This document shows positions 1-7,953 of a stretch of 11,605 nucleotides of DNA, piece after piece (position 1 is the first letter of the stretch; every line of letters begins with the position of its first letter). The DNA lies in the NCBI GenBank assembly GCA_004299465.1, contig SCST01000357.1, positions 1 through 11,605 on the forward strand, read 5' to 3'. The position numbers and the translations under genes are program-made. The notes beneath the pieces are model-generated. The model was not told the DNA's origin and did no database searches. It worked only from the letters and a program-made list of their open reading frames with translations. Source of the DNA: Methylovulum sp. (GTDB lineage Bacteria; Pseudomonadota; Gammaproteobacteria; Methylococcales; Methylomonadaceae).

Positions 1-897
1 GTAATTCAGGCTTAAACGCACTTGATTGCTGTCATAACCCATACCCAGCGCATCGGTATCGACATGCCGGTAAGCCAGGCTTGACAGCGCATGGCCCTGC
101 CAAAAGCTATAGCTTAAGCCGACATCATAGGTTTGCGTAGTGCCGTAAGCGCGATATATCCAGCCCGGCAACGCGTCATCCTTATGAATGGCATCGACGC
201 GGCCCAGCACACTGCCGGAAACGCTGTTGAGCAGGTTGTTGCTGGTAATATCGCCCCAGCGCCAACCGTAAGATACATTGAAGCGCAAGCGCTCGGAGAC
301 AGACAAGTTCAGTTGGGCTTCAACGGTATGCCCCTGAATATCAAACACAGAACCTGGAATAGCAGCCAGCTCAGGATGCTCGGGATGCGCCAAGTCGGGA
401 CCGTCGCGCTGGTCAAAGCGGTACACGATATGCGCATGCAAGACATCATGGTGCAGCCATTTCGAAAGCCGCACGCTGCCGAGAACTTTTTCACCGCTAC
501 GCAACGCGCTGGCGGAAAAAACAGGCTCGGCCGAGGCGCTAAAGCTGATAACCGGCGCTTCCCAACCCAGGCCGAATTTATGTGTCAGCGTCGCACTGCC
601 GCCCAGCGTATATTGATCCAGCAACTCAAAACGATGATGTAAATCGCCGCTGAATATCGCGTTTAAATAAATACGGGTATGTTTATCCAGTTGATACGCG
701 CGCCCCGCCGATAAAAAACCCGACCAGACATAATCGTCGAGCGCCTGCGCGGAAAATAACGAGGTATTGATATTGTCATCGAAGCGCGCGGAAAGCCGGC
801 TGTCGGACAACCATTCCACCCATTCCGCACGCACCGGGGCCACACAGAAAAACAGCAAAACCGAAACCGGCTGCCATAGCTTATCGCGTTTTAACAT
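1..897 (-). CDS. Secreted outer-membrane beta-barrel protein, 3' end outside the window
   Basis: The minus strand is open from 897 to the left edge (299 codons, no stop). The protein starts MLKRDKLWQPVSVLLFFC, a basic N-region and hydrophobic core ending at PVRA (residues 21-24), a probable signal peptidase I site. The mature part alternates polar and hydrophobic residues in short strands rich in Tyr, Trp, Gly and Ser (for example GWEAPVISFSASAEP and VRLSLNY at the edge), as in porin-like barrels. The last visible strand suggests the stop lies only a little beyond the edge. Three in-frame ATGs compete: 915, 903 and 897. GTGGAG abuts the ATG at 903 but lies 6 nt before the one at 897, so 897 is preferred. 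I cannot name the family; no TonB box or plug domain is visible. It lies downstream of the TetR gene on the same strand. The barrel is inferred from composition and strand pattern. Confidence 0.78.
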   Translation of the reverse strand, partial: MLKRDKLWQPVSVLLFFCVAPVRAEWVEWLSDSRLSARFDDNINTSLFSAQALDDYVWSGFLSAGRAYQLDKHTRIYLNAIFSGDLHHRFELLDQYTLGGSATLTHKFGLGWEAPVISFSASAEPVFSASALRSGEKVLGSVRLSKWLHHDVLHAHIVYRFDQRDGPDLAHPEHPELAAIPGSVFDIQGHTVEAQLNLSVSERLRFNVSYGWRWGDITSNNLLNSVSGSVLGRVDAIHKDDALPGWIYRAYGTTQTYDVGLSYSFWQGHALSSLAYRHVDTDALGMGYDSNQVRLSLNY

Positions 898-914
898 AGC
901 CATCTCCACTAACA

Positions 915-986
915 TATTAATTTTCCCATAAGTTCTCGCTTCCATTTTATGGAAAGACAGTGCAAGAACTTATGGGAAAATTAATA
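915..986. repeat. 72-bp near-perfect palindrome with nested hairpin
   Basis: The arms at 915-936 and 965-986 are exact inverted complements over 22 bp (core TTTTCCCATAAGTTCT). After one mismatch two more pairs follow (938-939 with 962-963). The central part holds a second hairpin, TTCCAT-TTT-ATGGAA (940-954). The element is AT-rich and fills most of the gap between the TetR stop (1031) and the beta-barrel start (897). On the minus strand its end lies about 10 nt before the GTGGAG ribosome binding site. Both outer ends read TA, which would fit a small non-autonomous IS630/Tc1-type element. A protein-binding site or RNA switch is equally possible. It lacks the GC-rich stem of an intrinsic terminator. 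Confidence 0.85.
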
Positions 987-1030
987 CCCATCCAATAAGT
1001 TGCCGTGAGTTGCCGCGCGATTACACCACG

Positions 1031-1666
1031 CTATCGCCGGCTGCCATTCAGGAATAACATCGTGTTCTGCCGCGCCCAGGCATCGATTTCCGCCTCATCA
1101 GGGGTTTGCTCGAGACCAAGCTGCAGCTTCTGGAAACGCTCGCTACGCAATACACTCAAGAACTGGTCGGCAAGGACGCGCGCATCCACCGACGTAAAGT
1201 AGCTCGCCTGTTGTTGCCGCACAAAAAACTGCGCCAGATGGTCGAGTGTGCGTTGCGGCCCCTGCTCGTAATATTGCGCGGCAAGATCGGGAAATCGCAA
1301 CGATTCGCCGATCAGTATCGCACGCATGCGCATCGCGTCAGGGCGCGTGACACGAAATAAAAATTGCCGGGCAAAAGAGATCAATACTTCTTCCGGCGAG
1401 GATTCCTGGGTTTGCTCTTCCGACAAGCTAGCGACAAACTGGTCGCTGCAACGCCGTATGACGGCCCCGAACAGCCCGGCCTTGCCGCCGAACTGGCTAT
1501 AAACCGTCCGCATCGATACGCGCGCATCGCGCGCAATTGTTTCCAAACTCAAATTGCCGTAGCCGTGTTCCAGGAACAGCGTGACGGCGGTGTCCAGCAA
1601 ACGATCGCGGCTTAACTGCTCCTCTCCCTTACGAGGTCGTCCGCATTTAATCATCATAGCACTCAT
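1031..1666 (-). CDS. TetR/AcrR-family transcriptional regulator, probable repressor of the efflux operon
   Basis: This 211-residue protein has the usual TetR length. Residues about 20-66 form the DNA-binding domain: helix 1 RDRLLDTAVTLFLEHGY, then the helix-turn-helix LETIARDARVSMRTVYSQF (41-59) and GGKAGLFGAVI. That is the standard TetR_N pattern (Y56 and F59 of the recognition helix, K62 after the turn). Residues about 80-205 form a helical ligand-binding and dimer domain of AefR-like type. A basic GRPRKG stretch precedes the HTH. The start at 1666 has no clear ribosome binding site; ATGs at 1657 and 1654 are alternatives that would remove 3-4 residues. It diverges from the RND operon, the usual layout for local TetR repressors of AcrAB/MexEF-type pumps. 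The effector cannot be told from sequence. Confidence 0.95.
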   Translation of the reverse strand: MSAMMIKCGRPRKGEEQLSRDRLLDTAVTLFLEHGYGNLSLETIARDARVSMRTVYSQFGGKAGLFGAVIRRCSDQFVASLSEEQTQESSPEEVLISFARQFLFRVTRPDAMRMRAILIGESLRFPDLAAQYYEQGPQRTLDHLAQFFVRQQQASYFTSVDARVLADQFLSVLRSERFQKLQLGLEQTPDEAEIDAWARQNTMLFLNGSRR

Positions 1667-1672
1667 GAAATT

Positions 1673-1685
1673 AGTTGACTCAGCT
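1673..1685. promoter_or_regulatory. Candidate TetR operator
   Basis: AGTTGACTCAGCT is a 13-bp palindrome centred on 1679 with one mismatched pair. It lies in the divergent control region, between the TetR start and the promoter-like hexamers, and overlaps the plus-strand TTGACT. A repressor bound here could block both directions. This is inferred from position and symmetry alone; the site is short for a TetR dimer. Confidence 0.35.
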
Positions 1686-1714
1686 TGGGATAATACCTTA
1701 AATTAAATGATAAT
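1675..1714 (+). promoter_or_regulatory. Candidate promoter(s) of the efflux operon in the AT-rich divergent region
   Basis: TTGACT (1675-1680) is followed after 17 nt by TTAAAT (1698-1703). A second reading is TTGGGA (1685-1690), 18 nt, GATAAT (1709-1714). On the other strand, TATTAT (complement of 1690-1695) is a possible -10 for the TetR gene, giving a leader of under 20 nt. All of this falls in the only strongly AT-rich stretch between the two genes. Transcription from here would give the adaptor gene a leader of roughly 200 nt carrying the hairpin at 1835-1891. Confidence 0.4.
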
Positions 1715-1834
1715 ATATTTTACCATTAATTTTTCCGCCGACTATGGGGTGCAACAGCATGAAGAACAAAACGGGTATGTGGACAATCATTCATTGCTTG
1801 ATTCTTCCAGGACGTTGTTTAAAAAATACGGCAT

Positions 1835-1891
1835 CCGTAGGGCGTGCCGTGCGCGCCTTAACTCTCAAGGCGCGCACAGCACGCCCTACGG
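1835..1891. repeat. GTAG-type REP-like hairpin, copy 1 (operon leader)
   Basis: Two 25-nt arms (1835-1859 and 1867-1891) pair at 24 positions around a 7-nt loop. Read inward on either strand, the arms start CCGTAGGGCGTGC. GTAG followed by a GC-rich palindrome is the hallmark of REP elements associated with RAYT (TnpA-REP) transposases. A related copy lies at 6282-6350 in the same operon. As RNA it would form a very stable stem in the leader of the adaptor mRNA. It contains no stop in the adaptor frame, which is why the adaptor reading frame extends through it. Confidence 0.8.
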
Positions 1892-1926
1892 GTACAGCGC
1901 TACACTTATCTGGATACACAAGTATT

Positions 1927-3096
1927 TTGAACCTTTACGCAACGCCGTTTAAACGACATATTGGCAGCAGTCTGCTAGCGGCGCTCATGTTAATCGTAGT
2001 GACTGGCTGTAAAAATCAGGCCGACTCAGCGGCTAAGCCTGCACAAAGTCCGTCCACCAGGGTCAAAATCGCGCAAGCGCTGGCCCAGGACGTGACTGAA
2101 TGGGACGAATATACCGGCCGCATCGAAGCCGTCGAGGCGGTTGATGTCCGCGCCCGCGTCAGCGGCTACCTGGAGCACATTCATTTTCGGGCCGGCGAAT
2201 ATGTCAAAAAAGGCGATTTGTTATTTGAAATCGACGCTAAGCCGTTCAAGGCGCAACTGAACTATGCCGAAGCCGAGCTGGAGCGCGCCAAATCGCGGCA
2301 GGAGCTTGCGAAAAACGATTTTACGCGCGCCGAGCGCCTGTTTCGCGCCAAGGCTATTTCCGGCGAGGAACACGATGCCCGCGGTAAAGGCTTGCGTGAA
2401 GCGGCGGCGGCTGTGCAATCGGCTGAGGCGAATGTGTACAGCGCGAAACTGAACCTCGACTACACGAAGATACGCTCGCCAATAGACGGGCGCATCGGCC
2501 GCGAACTGATCACGGCAGGCAATGTCGTCAACGGCGGAGGCGGCGATGCAACGCTGTTGACTTTCATCGTTTCGACCGACCCGGTCTATGTTTATGTCGA
2601 CGCCGACGAACGTTCGGTGCTGAAATACCGGCGTCTTTCCGGTACTGCCGACCCCGCGCAAACACCGGCGGAGCTGGCCGTCGCCGACGAAGACCAATTC
2701 CCGCACCAGGGCCGTCTCGACTATATCTCGCCGCGTGAAAATGCCGCGACCGGCACCGTCAGCTTGCGCGGCGTCTTTGCCAATAAAGACGGCCTGCTAA
2801 GCCCAGGCTTTTTCGCCCGCATGCGCGTGCGCGGCAGTGCGCCCTACCCCGCCCTGCTGCTGCCTGACCGCGCGATAGGCACGGACCAGGCGCAACGCTT
2901 CGTCTGGGTCGTCAACCCGGACAACCAGGTGGAATACCGCAAGGTGGAACTCGGCGCGCATATCGGCCAGTCGCGCGTGATTGCCGACGGCTTGCAGCCT
3001 GGAGAATGGGCGGTTATCGAAGGCCTGCAAAAACTCAAGCCGGGCATTAAAGTCGATCCCGAACGCATCTCGCTCAGCGAACCCTTAACACAATAA
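1927..3096 (+). CDS. RND efflux periplasmic adaptor lipoprotein (MexE/OqxA/AcrA type)
   Basis: This adaptor (membrane fusion protein) bridges the inner-membrane pump and the outer-membrane channel. From the TTG at 1927 it has 389 residues, normal for the family. It begins MNLYATPFKRHIGSSLLAAL and reaches the lipobox V25-T26-G27-C28, so it is probably lipidated at C28. Next come a barrel-sandwich half (VDVRARVSGYLEHIHFRAGE, then VKKGDLLFEID), a helical hairpin (about 100-165, rich in Ala/Glu/Arg), and the second sandwich half (LDYTKIRSPIDGRIGR). Beta-barrel and membrane-proximal domains follow (TGTVSLRGVFANKDGLLSPGFFARMRVRG). The frame is open upstream to an ATG at 1744, but that part is translated REP-like hairpin and would bury the signal peptide. 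TTG has only a weak ribosome binding site. The stop lies 6 nt before the pump start, so the two are co-transcribed. Confidence 0.93.
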   Translation: MNLYATPFKRHIGSSLLAALMLIVVTGCKNQADSAAKPAQSPSTRVKIAQALAQDVTEWDEYTGRIEAVEAVDVRARVSGYLEHIHFRAGEYVKKGDLLFEIDAKPFKAQLNYAEAELERAKSRQELAKNDFTRAERLFRAKAISGEEHDARGKGLREAAAAVQSAEANVYSAKLNLDYTKIRSPIDGRIGRELITAGNVVNGGGGDATLLTFIVSTDPVYVYVDADERSVLKYRRLSGTADPAQTPAELAVADEDQFPHQGRLDYISPRENAATGTVSLRGVFANKDGLLSPGFFARMRVRGSAPYPALLLPDRAIGTDQAQRFVWVVNPDNQVEYRKVELGAHIGQSRVIADGLQPGEWAVIEGLQKLKPGIKVDPERISLSEPLTQ

Positions 3097-3102
3097 CAAG
3101 CC

Positions 3103-6100
3103 ATGAACCGATTCACGCATTTTTTTATCGATCGCCCGATTTTTGCGTCGGTCTTATCGATCCTGATCGTACTGGTCGGCGGTCTCGCGCTGATCGGCTT
3201 GCCGATTGCGCAATACCCGGAAATCGCCCCGCCCACCGTCGTCGTTAACGCGACCTATCCGGGCGCCAACGCCAAGGTCGTCACCGAAACGGTCGCGACG
3301 CCGATCGAGCAGGAAGTCAACGGCGTCGAGGACATGCTGTATATGTCGTCGCAGTCGACGAACAGCGGCAATATGTCGTTGACGATCACGTTCAAACCCG
3401 GCACCAATCTCGATAAAGCGCAGGTGCTGGTGCAAAACCGGATTGCGCTGGCCGAGCCCAAATTGCCGGAAGAAGTCAACCGCCAGGGCGTCAGCGTTAA
3501 AAAACGCAGCCCGGACTTGAGCCTGGTCGTCAACCTGGTTTCCCCCGACAAGCGCTACGACAGCGTTTACCTCAGCAATTACGCCTTGCTGCAGATCAAG
3601 GACACGCTGGCGCGGCTACCCGGCGTCGGCGATATTCTGGTATTCGGCGCGCGCGATTACAGCATGCGCCTGTGGCTGAATCCCGAACAGATCGCCGCGC
3701 GCAATATGATTGCGAGTGATGTCGTAGCGGCCATCCGCGAGCAGAACGTGCAGGTCGCAGCCGGTGTCGTAGGCCAGCAGCCCTCATCGGAAACTACCGA
3801 CTTCCAGTACACGGTCAGCACCTTGGGACGCTTGATGGAGCCTGAGCAGTTTGGCGACATCGTCATCAAGCAGGGCGGCGACGGCGAGATAACGCGGCTT
3901 AAGGATGTCGCGCGTATCGAGTTGGGCGCCAGGGATTACAACGCCGGCCTGGTTTTGGACGGCGAACCCACGGTGGGGCTGGCGATTTTCCAATTGCCCG
4001 GCTCCAATGCGCTGGACACGAAACAGGCCGTCGTCGATGCGATGGAAAAGCTGAAAACCCGCTTCCCGGACGGCCTGGATTACCTGCTGGTATACGATAC
4101 CGTGGTGTTCGTGCAGCAATCGATCGACGCCGTCGTCAAGACCTTGTTCGAAGCGATCCTGTTGGTCGTGCTGGTCATCATCGTATTCCTGCAAAACTGG
4201 CGCGCGACGATCATTCCGCTGCTGGCCGTGCCGGTTTCGCTGATCGGCACGTTCGCGGTGATGTCGGCGCTGGGCTTGTCGCTGAATACCTTGTCGCTGT
4301 TCGGGCTGGTCCTCGCCATCGGCATCGTCGTCGATGACGCGATCGTTGTCGTCGAGAACGTCGAACGCCACATCGCGCGCGGACTTTCCGCCAGGGACGC
4401 CACGCGCAAGGCAATGGACGAGGTCGTCGGACCCATTGTCGCGACAGCACTGGTATTGGTTGCCGTGTTCGTGCCCACCGCGTTCATCACCGGCGTTTCC
4501 GGCGCGTTCTATAAACAATTCGCGTTGACGATCGCCGTATCGACGGTGATTTCAGCGTTCAATTCATTGACTTTAAGCCCGGCCCTGTGCGCATTGATGC
4601 TCGATAAGGCGCATCATGACAAGGACAGATTCACCCGCGTGTTCGAATGGCTGTTCGGCTGGTTTTTCGGCGCGTTCAACCGCTTCTTCGAGCGCTTCAG
4701 CAAGGGCTATGCCCGGCTGGTCGGCAGGTTAATCCGCATGACCGCTATCGTATTGATAGCCTATGCCGGGCTGAACGGGCTTAATTTCCTGGCCTTTGAA
4801 AAAGTGCCCACAGGCTTTATCCCGCAACAGGATCAAGGCTACCTGATTCTTTATGCGCAGTTACCCGATGCGGCATCGCTGGCGCGCACGCAGGCCGTCG
4901 TCCAGCAAGCCACCGGCATTATCCTGACGACGGAAGGCGTCAAGCATGTCAATGCCTACGCGGGCTGGTCGATCCTGAGCGGGGCCAGCCAATCCAATGT
5001 CGCGACGATGTTTGCGCGTCTCGATGCGTTCGAAAATCGCGCAGGGCATCCCGAACTGCATGCCGACGCCGTCGTCAAGCAGCTTGCCCAGCGCCTTTCG
5101 ATAATCCCGGACGCGCGCATTGCGGTGTTTGCGCCACCGCCCATCCGCGGTATGAGTTCGGTAGGCGGGTTCAAACTGCAAATCCAGGACCGCAGCAATG
5201 CCGGCATAGCCGAACTGCAAAAAACCAATGCCGAGCTGATCGCCAAAGGCAACCAGCAACCGGGGCTGACCGCGTTGTTCACAACCTTCCGCGCCGATGT
5301 GCCGCAGCTTTTCGTCGATGTCGACCGTACCCGCACGAAAGCGATGGATGTGCCTCTGAAAGACGTGTTCGATACCTTGCAAATCTACCTGGGCTCGCTT
5401 TATGTCAACGACTTCAACACCTTGGGCCGGACTTACCAGGTCGTTGCACAAGCCGATTCGCAGTTTCGCATGAAGCCTGAAGACATCGCCAAGCTGAAGA
5501 CGCGCAACCGCGAAGGCGGCATGGTGCCCTTAGGCTCGCTGATCGACGTCAAGGAAACGACCGGGCCCGACAAGATCACGCGTTACAACATGTACCCGGC
5601 CGCCGAAATCAACGGCGGCACGTTACCGGGCACCAGTTCCGGCCAGGCCATAGCCATCATGAATCAACTGCTGGCTGCGGAATTGCCGCCGGGCTTTGAT
5701 TTCGAATGGACCGAACTGAGCCTGCAACAGGTGTTGGCCGGCAATGTCGCGCTGCTGGTTTTTCCGCTCAGCGTCGTGTTCGTGTTTTTGGCGCTGGCGG
5801 CGCAATACGAAAGCTGGTCGCTGCCGTTTGCCGTGATCCTGATCGTGCCGATGTGCATCCTGTCGTCGATGACCGGCGTCGGCTTGAGCGGCATGGACAA
5901 CAATATCTTCACGCAGATCGGCTTTATCGTACTGGTCGGTCTTGCGAGCAAGAACGCAATCCTGATCGTCGAATTCGCAAAGCGCCGCCAGGAAAGCGGG
6001 TTAAGCCGTTTCGACGCTGCCGTCGAAGCCGCCGGCATCCGCTTACGGCCTATATTGATGACGTCTTTCGCCTTCATCATGGGCGTGTTCCCGCTGGTCG

Positions 6101-6258
6101 TCGCCGAGGGCGCCGGCGCGGAATCGCGGCGGCTGTTGGGCACGGCGGTATTCAGCGGCATGCTGGGCGTGACCGTGTTCGGCTTGCTGCTGACGCCGGT
6201 GTTTTATGTGATGACGCAGGCGGCGGCGCAACGCTTGCGCTCACCACGGCATAAATGA
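3103..6258 (+). CDS. RND multidrug efflux pump, inner-membrane subunit (HAE1 family, MexF/OqxB-like)
   Basis: This is a 1051-residue proton-driven drug exporter of normal length. It starts MNRFTHFFIDRPIFASVLSI, the conserved RND N-terminus and first membrane helix. Porter-domain motifs include YPGANAKVVTETVATPIEQ and LARLPGVGDILVFG. The TM4 proton-relay motif GIVVDDAIVVVENVERH carries D411-D412, and the TM10 lysine is K950 in GLASKNAILIVEF; these match D407/D408/K940 of AcrB. The protein therefore looks catalytically intact. Phrases such as GRLMEPEQFGDIVIK, FAPPPIRGMSSVGGFKLQIQDR-like sequence and NTLSLFGLVLAIGIVVDDA resemble the MexF/OqxB branch more than MexB/AcrB; this is from memory, not a tree. 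Lack of the heavy-metal (CusA/CzcA) motifs argues against metal export. It lies between its adaptor and outer-membrane factor, and a second REP-like hairpin follows its stop. Confidence 0.97.
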   Translation: MNRFTHFFIDRPIFASVLSILIVLVGGLALIGLPIAQYPEIAPPTVVVNATYPGANAKVVTETVATPIEQEVNGVEDMLYMSSQSTNSGNMSLTITFKPGTNLDKAQVLVQNRIALAEPKLPEEVNRQGVSVKKRSPDLSLVVNLVSPDKRYDSVYLSNYALLQIKDTLARLPGVGDILVFGARDYSMRLWLNPEQIAARNMIASDVVAAIREQNVQVAAGVVGQQPSSETTDFQYTVSTLGRLMEPEQFGDIVIKQGGDGEITRLKDVARIELGARDYNAGLVLDGEPTVGLAIFQLPGSNALDTKQAVVDAMEKLKTRFPDGLDYLLVYDTVVFVQQSIDAVVKTLFEAILLVVLVIIVFLQNWRATIIPLLAVPVSLIGTFAVMSALGLSLNTLSLFGLVLAIGIVVDDAIVVVENVERHIARGLSARDATRKAMDEVVGPIVATALVLVAVFVPTAFITGVSGAFYKQFALTIAVSTVISAFNSLTLSPALCALMLDKAHHDKDRFTRVFEWLFGWFFGAFNRFFERFSKGYARLVGRLIRMTAIVLIAYAGLNGLNFLAFEKVPTGFIPQQDQGYLILYAQLPDAASLARTQAVVQQATGIILTTEGVKHVNAYAGWSILSGASQSNVATMFARLDAFENRAGHPELHADAVVKQLAQRLSIIPDARIAVFAPPPIRGMSSVGGFKLQIQDRSNAGIAELQKTNAELIAKGNQQPGLTALFTTFRADVPQLFVDVDRTRTKAMDVPLKDVFDTLQIYLGSLYVNDFNTLGRTYQVVAQADSQFRMKPEDIAKLKTRNREGGMVPLGSLIDVKETTGPDKITRYNMYPAAEINGGTLPGTSSGQAIAIMNQLLAAELPPGFDFEWTELSLQQVLAGNVALLVFPLSVVFVFLALAAQYESWSLPFAVILIVPMCILSSMTGVGLSGMDNNIFTQIGFIVLVGLASKNAILIVEFAKRRQESGLSRFDAAVEAAGIRLRPILMTSFAFIMGVFPLVVAEGAGAESRRLLGTAVFSGMLGVTVFGLLLTPVFYVMTQAAAQRLRSPRHK

Positions 6259-6281
6259 CCCGCTGATCAATGATGAACATC

Positions 6282-6350
6282 GTAGGGCGTGCCGCGCGCG
6301 CCAACGAGGTAATTCCCAATTGCGGAAAAGGCGCGCGCGGCGCGCCCAAC
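6282..6350. repeat. GTAG-type REP-like hairpin, copy 2 (between pump and outer-membrane factor)
   Basis: The left arm 6282-6302 (GTAGGGCGTGCC followed by alternating GC) pairs with 6330-6350 at 19 of 21 positions around a 27-nt loop. The left arm matches the copy at 1837-1857 almost exactly, but the loop is unrelated and longer. It sits 24 nt after the pump stop and 31 nt before the outer-membrane-factor start. It may stabilise the upstream mRNA or dampen transcription into the next gene; REP elements inside operons are known to do this. Confidence 0.75.
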
Positions 6351-6381
6351 CCCATCCTTTTCGACAACCTGCTCCCGGTCT

Positions 6382-7827
6382 ATGAAACAAATAACCCACA
6401 CACCGCGAAAATATTGCAGAACCTTCGGCTTGACAGGGCTTGCCGCCGCGCTGCTGAGCGCCTGCGCCGTCGGCCCCGACTACCGACCACCGGTAACCGA
6501 TATAACGCCAGCCTTCAGCCATGCCGCGCACGCTGAATTTTCCGCGCAAGTCGTTGAAACCACCTGGTGGAAACTGTTTAACGACAAACTATTGACCGAA
6601 CTGGTCGCCCAGACCCTTCAGCATAACCGTGAGCTTGAGATAGCCGAGGCCAATCTGCGCGAAGCGCGGGCGCTCTACATGGAAAGCGGTTTAAACCTGG
6701 CACCGGCAATCACGGCGCATGCCAATTACACCGAGCAAAAGCGCAGCACCGCCGCGTTAAATAACCGCGCCTTCGTACCGCGCGAACTGAAGCTTTACAA
6801 CACCGGTTTCGACGCCTCCTGGGAAATCGATTTCTTCGGCCGTGTGCGTCGTAATGTCGCCGCCAGCAGCCGCGAAGTCGAAGCACAGGAAGCCAGTCTC
6901 AGGGATCTTAGCATCAGCCTGATCGCCGAAGTCGCCAGGAACTATTTTGAATTGCGCGGCCTGCAAAACCAGCTGGATGTCGCGAACAAGAACATCCAAA
7001 ACCAGAAGCAGACGCTGGAAATAACCCGCGTCCGGCTCGAGAGCGGCCGCGGTACCGAGCTTGATACATCGAGAGCGTCCGCCCAGCTCGATGCCACGCG
7101 GGCGATACTCCCGACGCTGGAAAGCGCCGTCTACCGCGCCATACACCGGCTCGGCATACTCACGGGACAACTCCCCGGCGCATTGACGGCTAAACTATCA
7201 TTAGCCGCGCCGATGCCCAAAAGCCCTAAGACCCTAGCCATCGGCAAACCGGCCGAGCTGCTGCGCCGCCGGCCCGACATCCGCATCGCCGAACGCACAT
7301 TGGCGGCGTCCACCGAACGCATCGGCGTCGCGACGGCCGACCTGTTCCCGCGCGTCAGCTTCGTCGGCACCATTGCCCTGGAAGCCAATAACGTGGCCGG
7401 CCTCGGTGCGGGCGGTGCCGATTCTTATTCGGTCGGCCCCCGCATCACTTGGGCGGCCCTGGATTTAGGCCGAGTCTACGCGCGCATCAAGGCCGCCGAC
7501 GCGCATGCCGAAGCCGATCTTGCCCGCTATGAACAGACGGTGTTGAATGCGCTGGAAGAAACCGAAAACGCACTGGTCAATTACAACCGTGAACAGGCCC
7601 GGCGCGACTTGCTGAAATCCGCCGCGCTAGCCAGCGAAAACGCCGACAAACTCGCGCATTTGCGCTTTGAAGAAGGCGTAGCCGATTTCCTGACCGTGCT
7701 CGATACCGAGCTGCGCCTGTTGCAGGACCAGGAACTGCTGGCGCAAAGCGAAACGGCGACGGCGACGGCGTTGGTCGCGGTGTTCAAGGCATTGGGCGGA
7801 GGTTGGGAGTCATCGCAAACCCAGTAG
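6382..7827 (+). CDS. RND efflux outer-membrane factor lipoprotein (NodT/OprM/OprN family)
   Basis: This 481-residue protein is the TolC-like outer-membrane exit duct of the pump. The N-terminus has basic residues (R9, K10, R13), a hydrophobic run and the lipobox L25-S26-A27-C28, followed by AVGPDYRPP, the signature start of OprM/NodT lipoproteins. Two outer-membrane efflux protein repeats follow (roughly 70-255 and 285-470). They show long amphipathic helices (EANLREARALYMESGLNLAP) and conserved strand motifs (FDASWEIDFFGRVRRNVAAS in repeat one, YSVGPRITWAALDLGRVYARI in repeat two). PAELLRRRPDIRIAERTLAA is the characteristic linker motif. It is the third gene of the operon, separated from the pump by 123 nt holding a REP-like hairpin. 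No strong ribosome binding site precedes the ATG. Length and motifs indicate an intact protein. Confidence 0.96.
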   Translation: MKQITHTPRKYCRTFGLTGLAAALLSACAVGPDYRPPVTDITPAFSHAAHAEFSAQVVETTWWKLFNDKLLTELVAQTLQHNRELEIAEANLREARALYMESGLNLAPAITAHANYTEQKRSTAALNNRAFVPRELKLYNTGFDASWEIDFFGRVRRNVAASSREVEAQEASLRDLSISLIAEVARNYFELRGLQNQLDVANKNIQNQKQTLEITRVRLESGRGTELDTSRASAQLDATRAILPTLESAVYRAIHRLGILTGQLPGALTAKLSLAAPMPKSPKTLAIGKPAELLRRRPDIRIAERTLAASTERIGVATADLFPRVSFVGTIALEANNVAGLGAGGADSYSVGPRITWAALDLGRVYARIKAADAHAEADLARYEQTVLNALEETENALVNYNREQARRDLLKSAALASENADKLAHLRFEEGVADFLTVLDTELRLLQDQELLAQSETATATALVAVFKALGGGWESSQTQ

Positions 7828-7953
7828 ACTATCTTCTCGCAATGGCCTGGGACACTGAAACGATCGGGTATGATAAACTCCGGCATACCGGACGAAACCT
7901 GCACCACCGCATTTACCGCCCCGGAAACAACAAGCCTGCCAGGACAACCCGCC

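Noticed and set aside
1744..1926. ATG at 1744 (or 1759) as the start of the adaptor protein
   Set aside because: It would translate the REP-like hairpin and bury the lipoprotein signal; TTG at 1927 gives a normal length and lipobox.
1707..1952. An 81-codon open frame in the efflux leader
   Set aside because: It runs through the REP-like hairpin, overlaps the adaptor start in another frame, and shows no recognisable motif.
3784..4518. A 244-codon open frame antisense to the pump gene
   Set aside because: Asp/Arg/Gln/His-rich composition typical of an antisense shadow of a GC-rich membrane-protein gene; the pump gene on the other strand is certain.
4861..5451. A 196-codon open frame antisense to the pump gene
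   Set aside because: Shadow of the intact pump coding sequence; no motif or ribosome binding site.
7879..7892. TCCGG-CATA-CCGGA hairpin in the gap before the glycosyltransferase fusion gene
   Set aside because: Five-bp arms occur readily by chance in GC-rich sequence; nothing else in the gap gives it a role.
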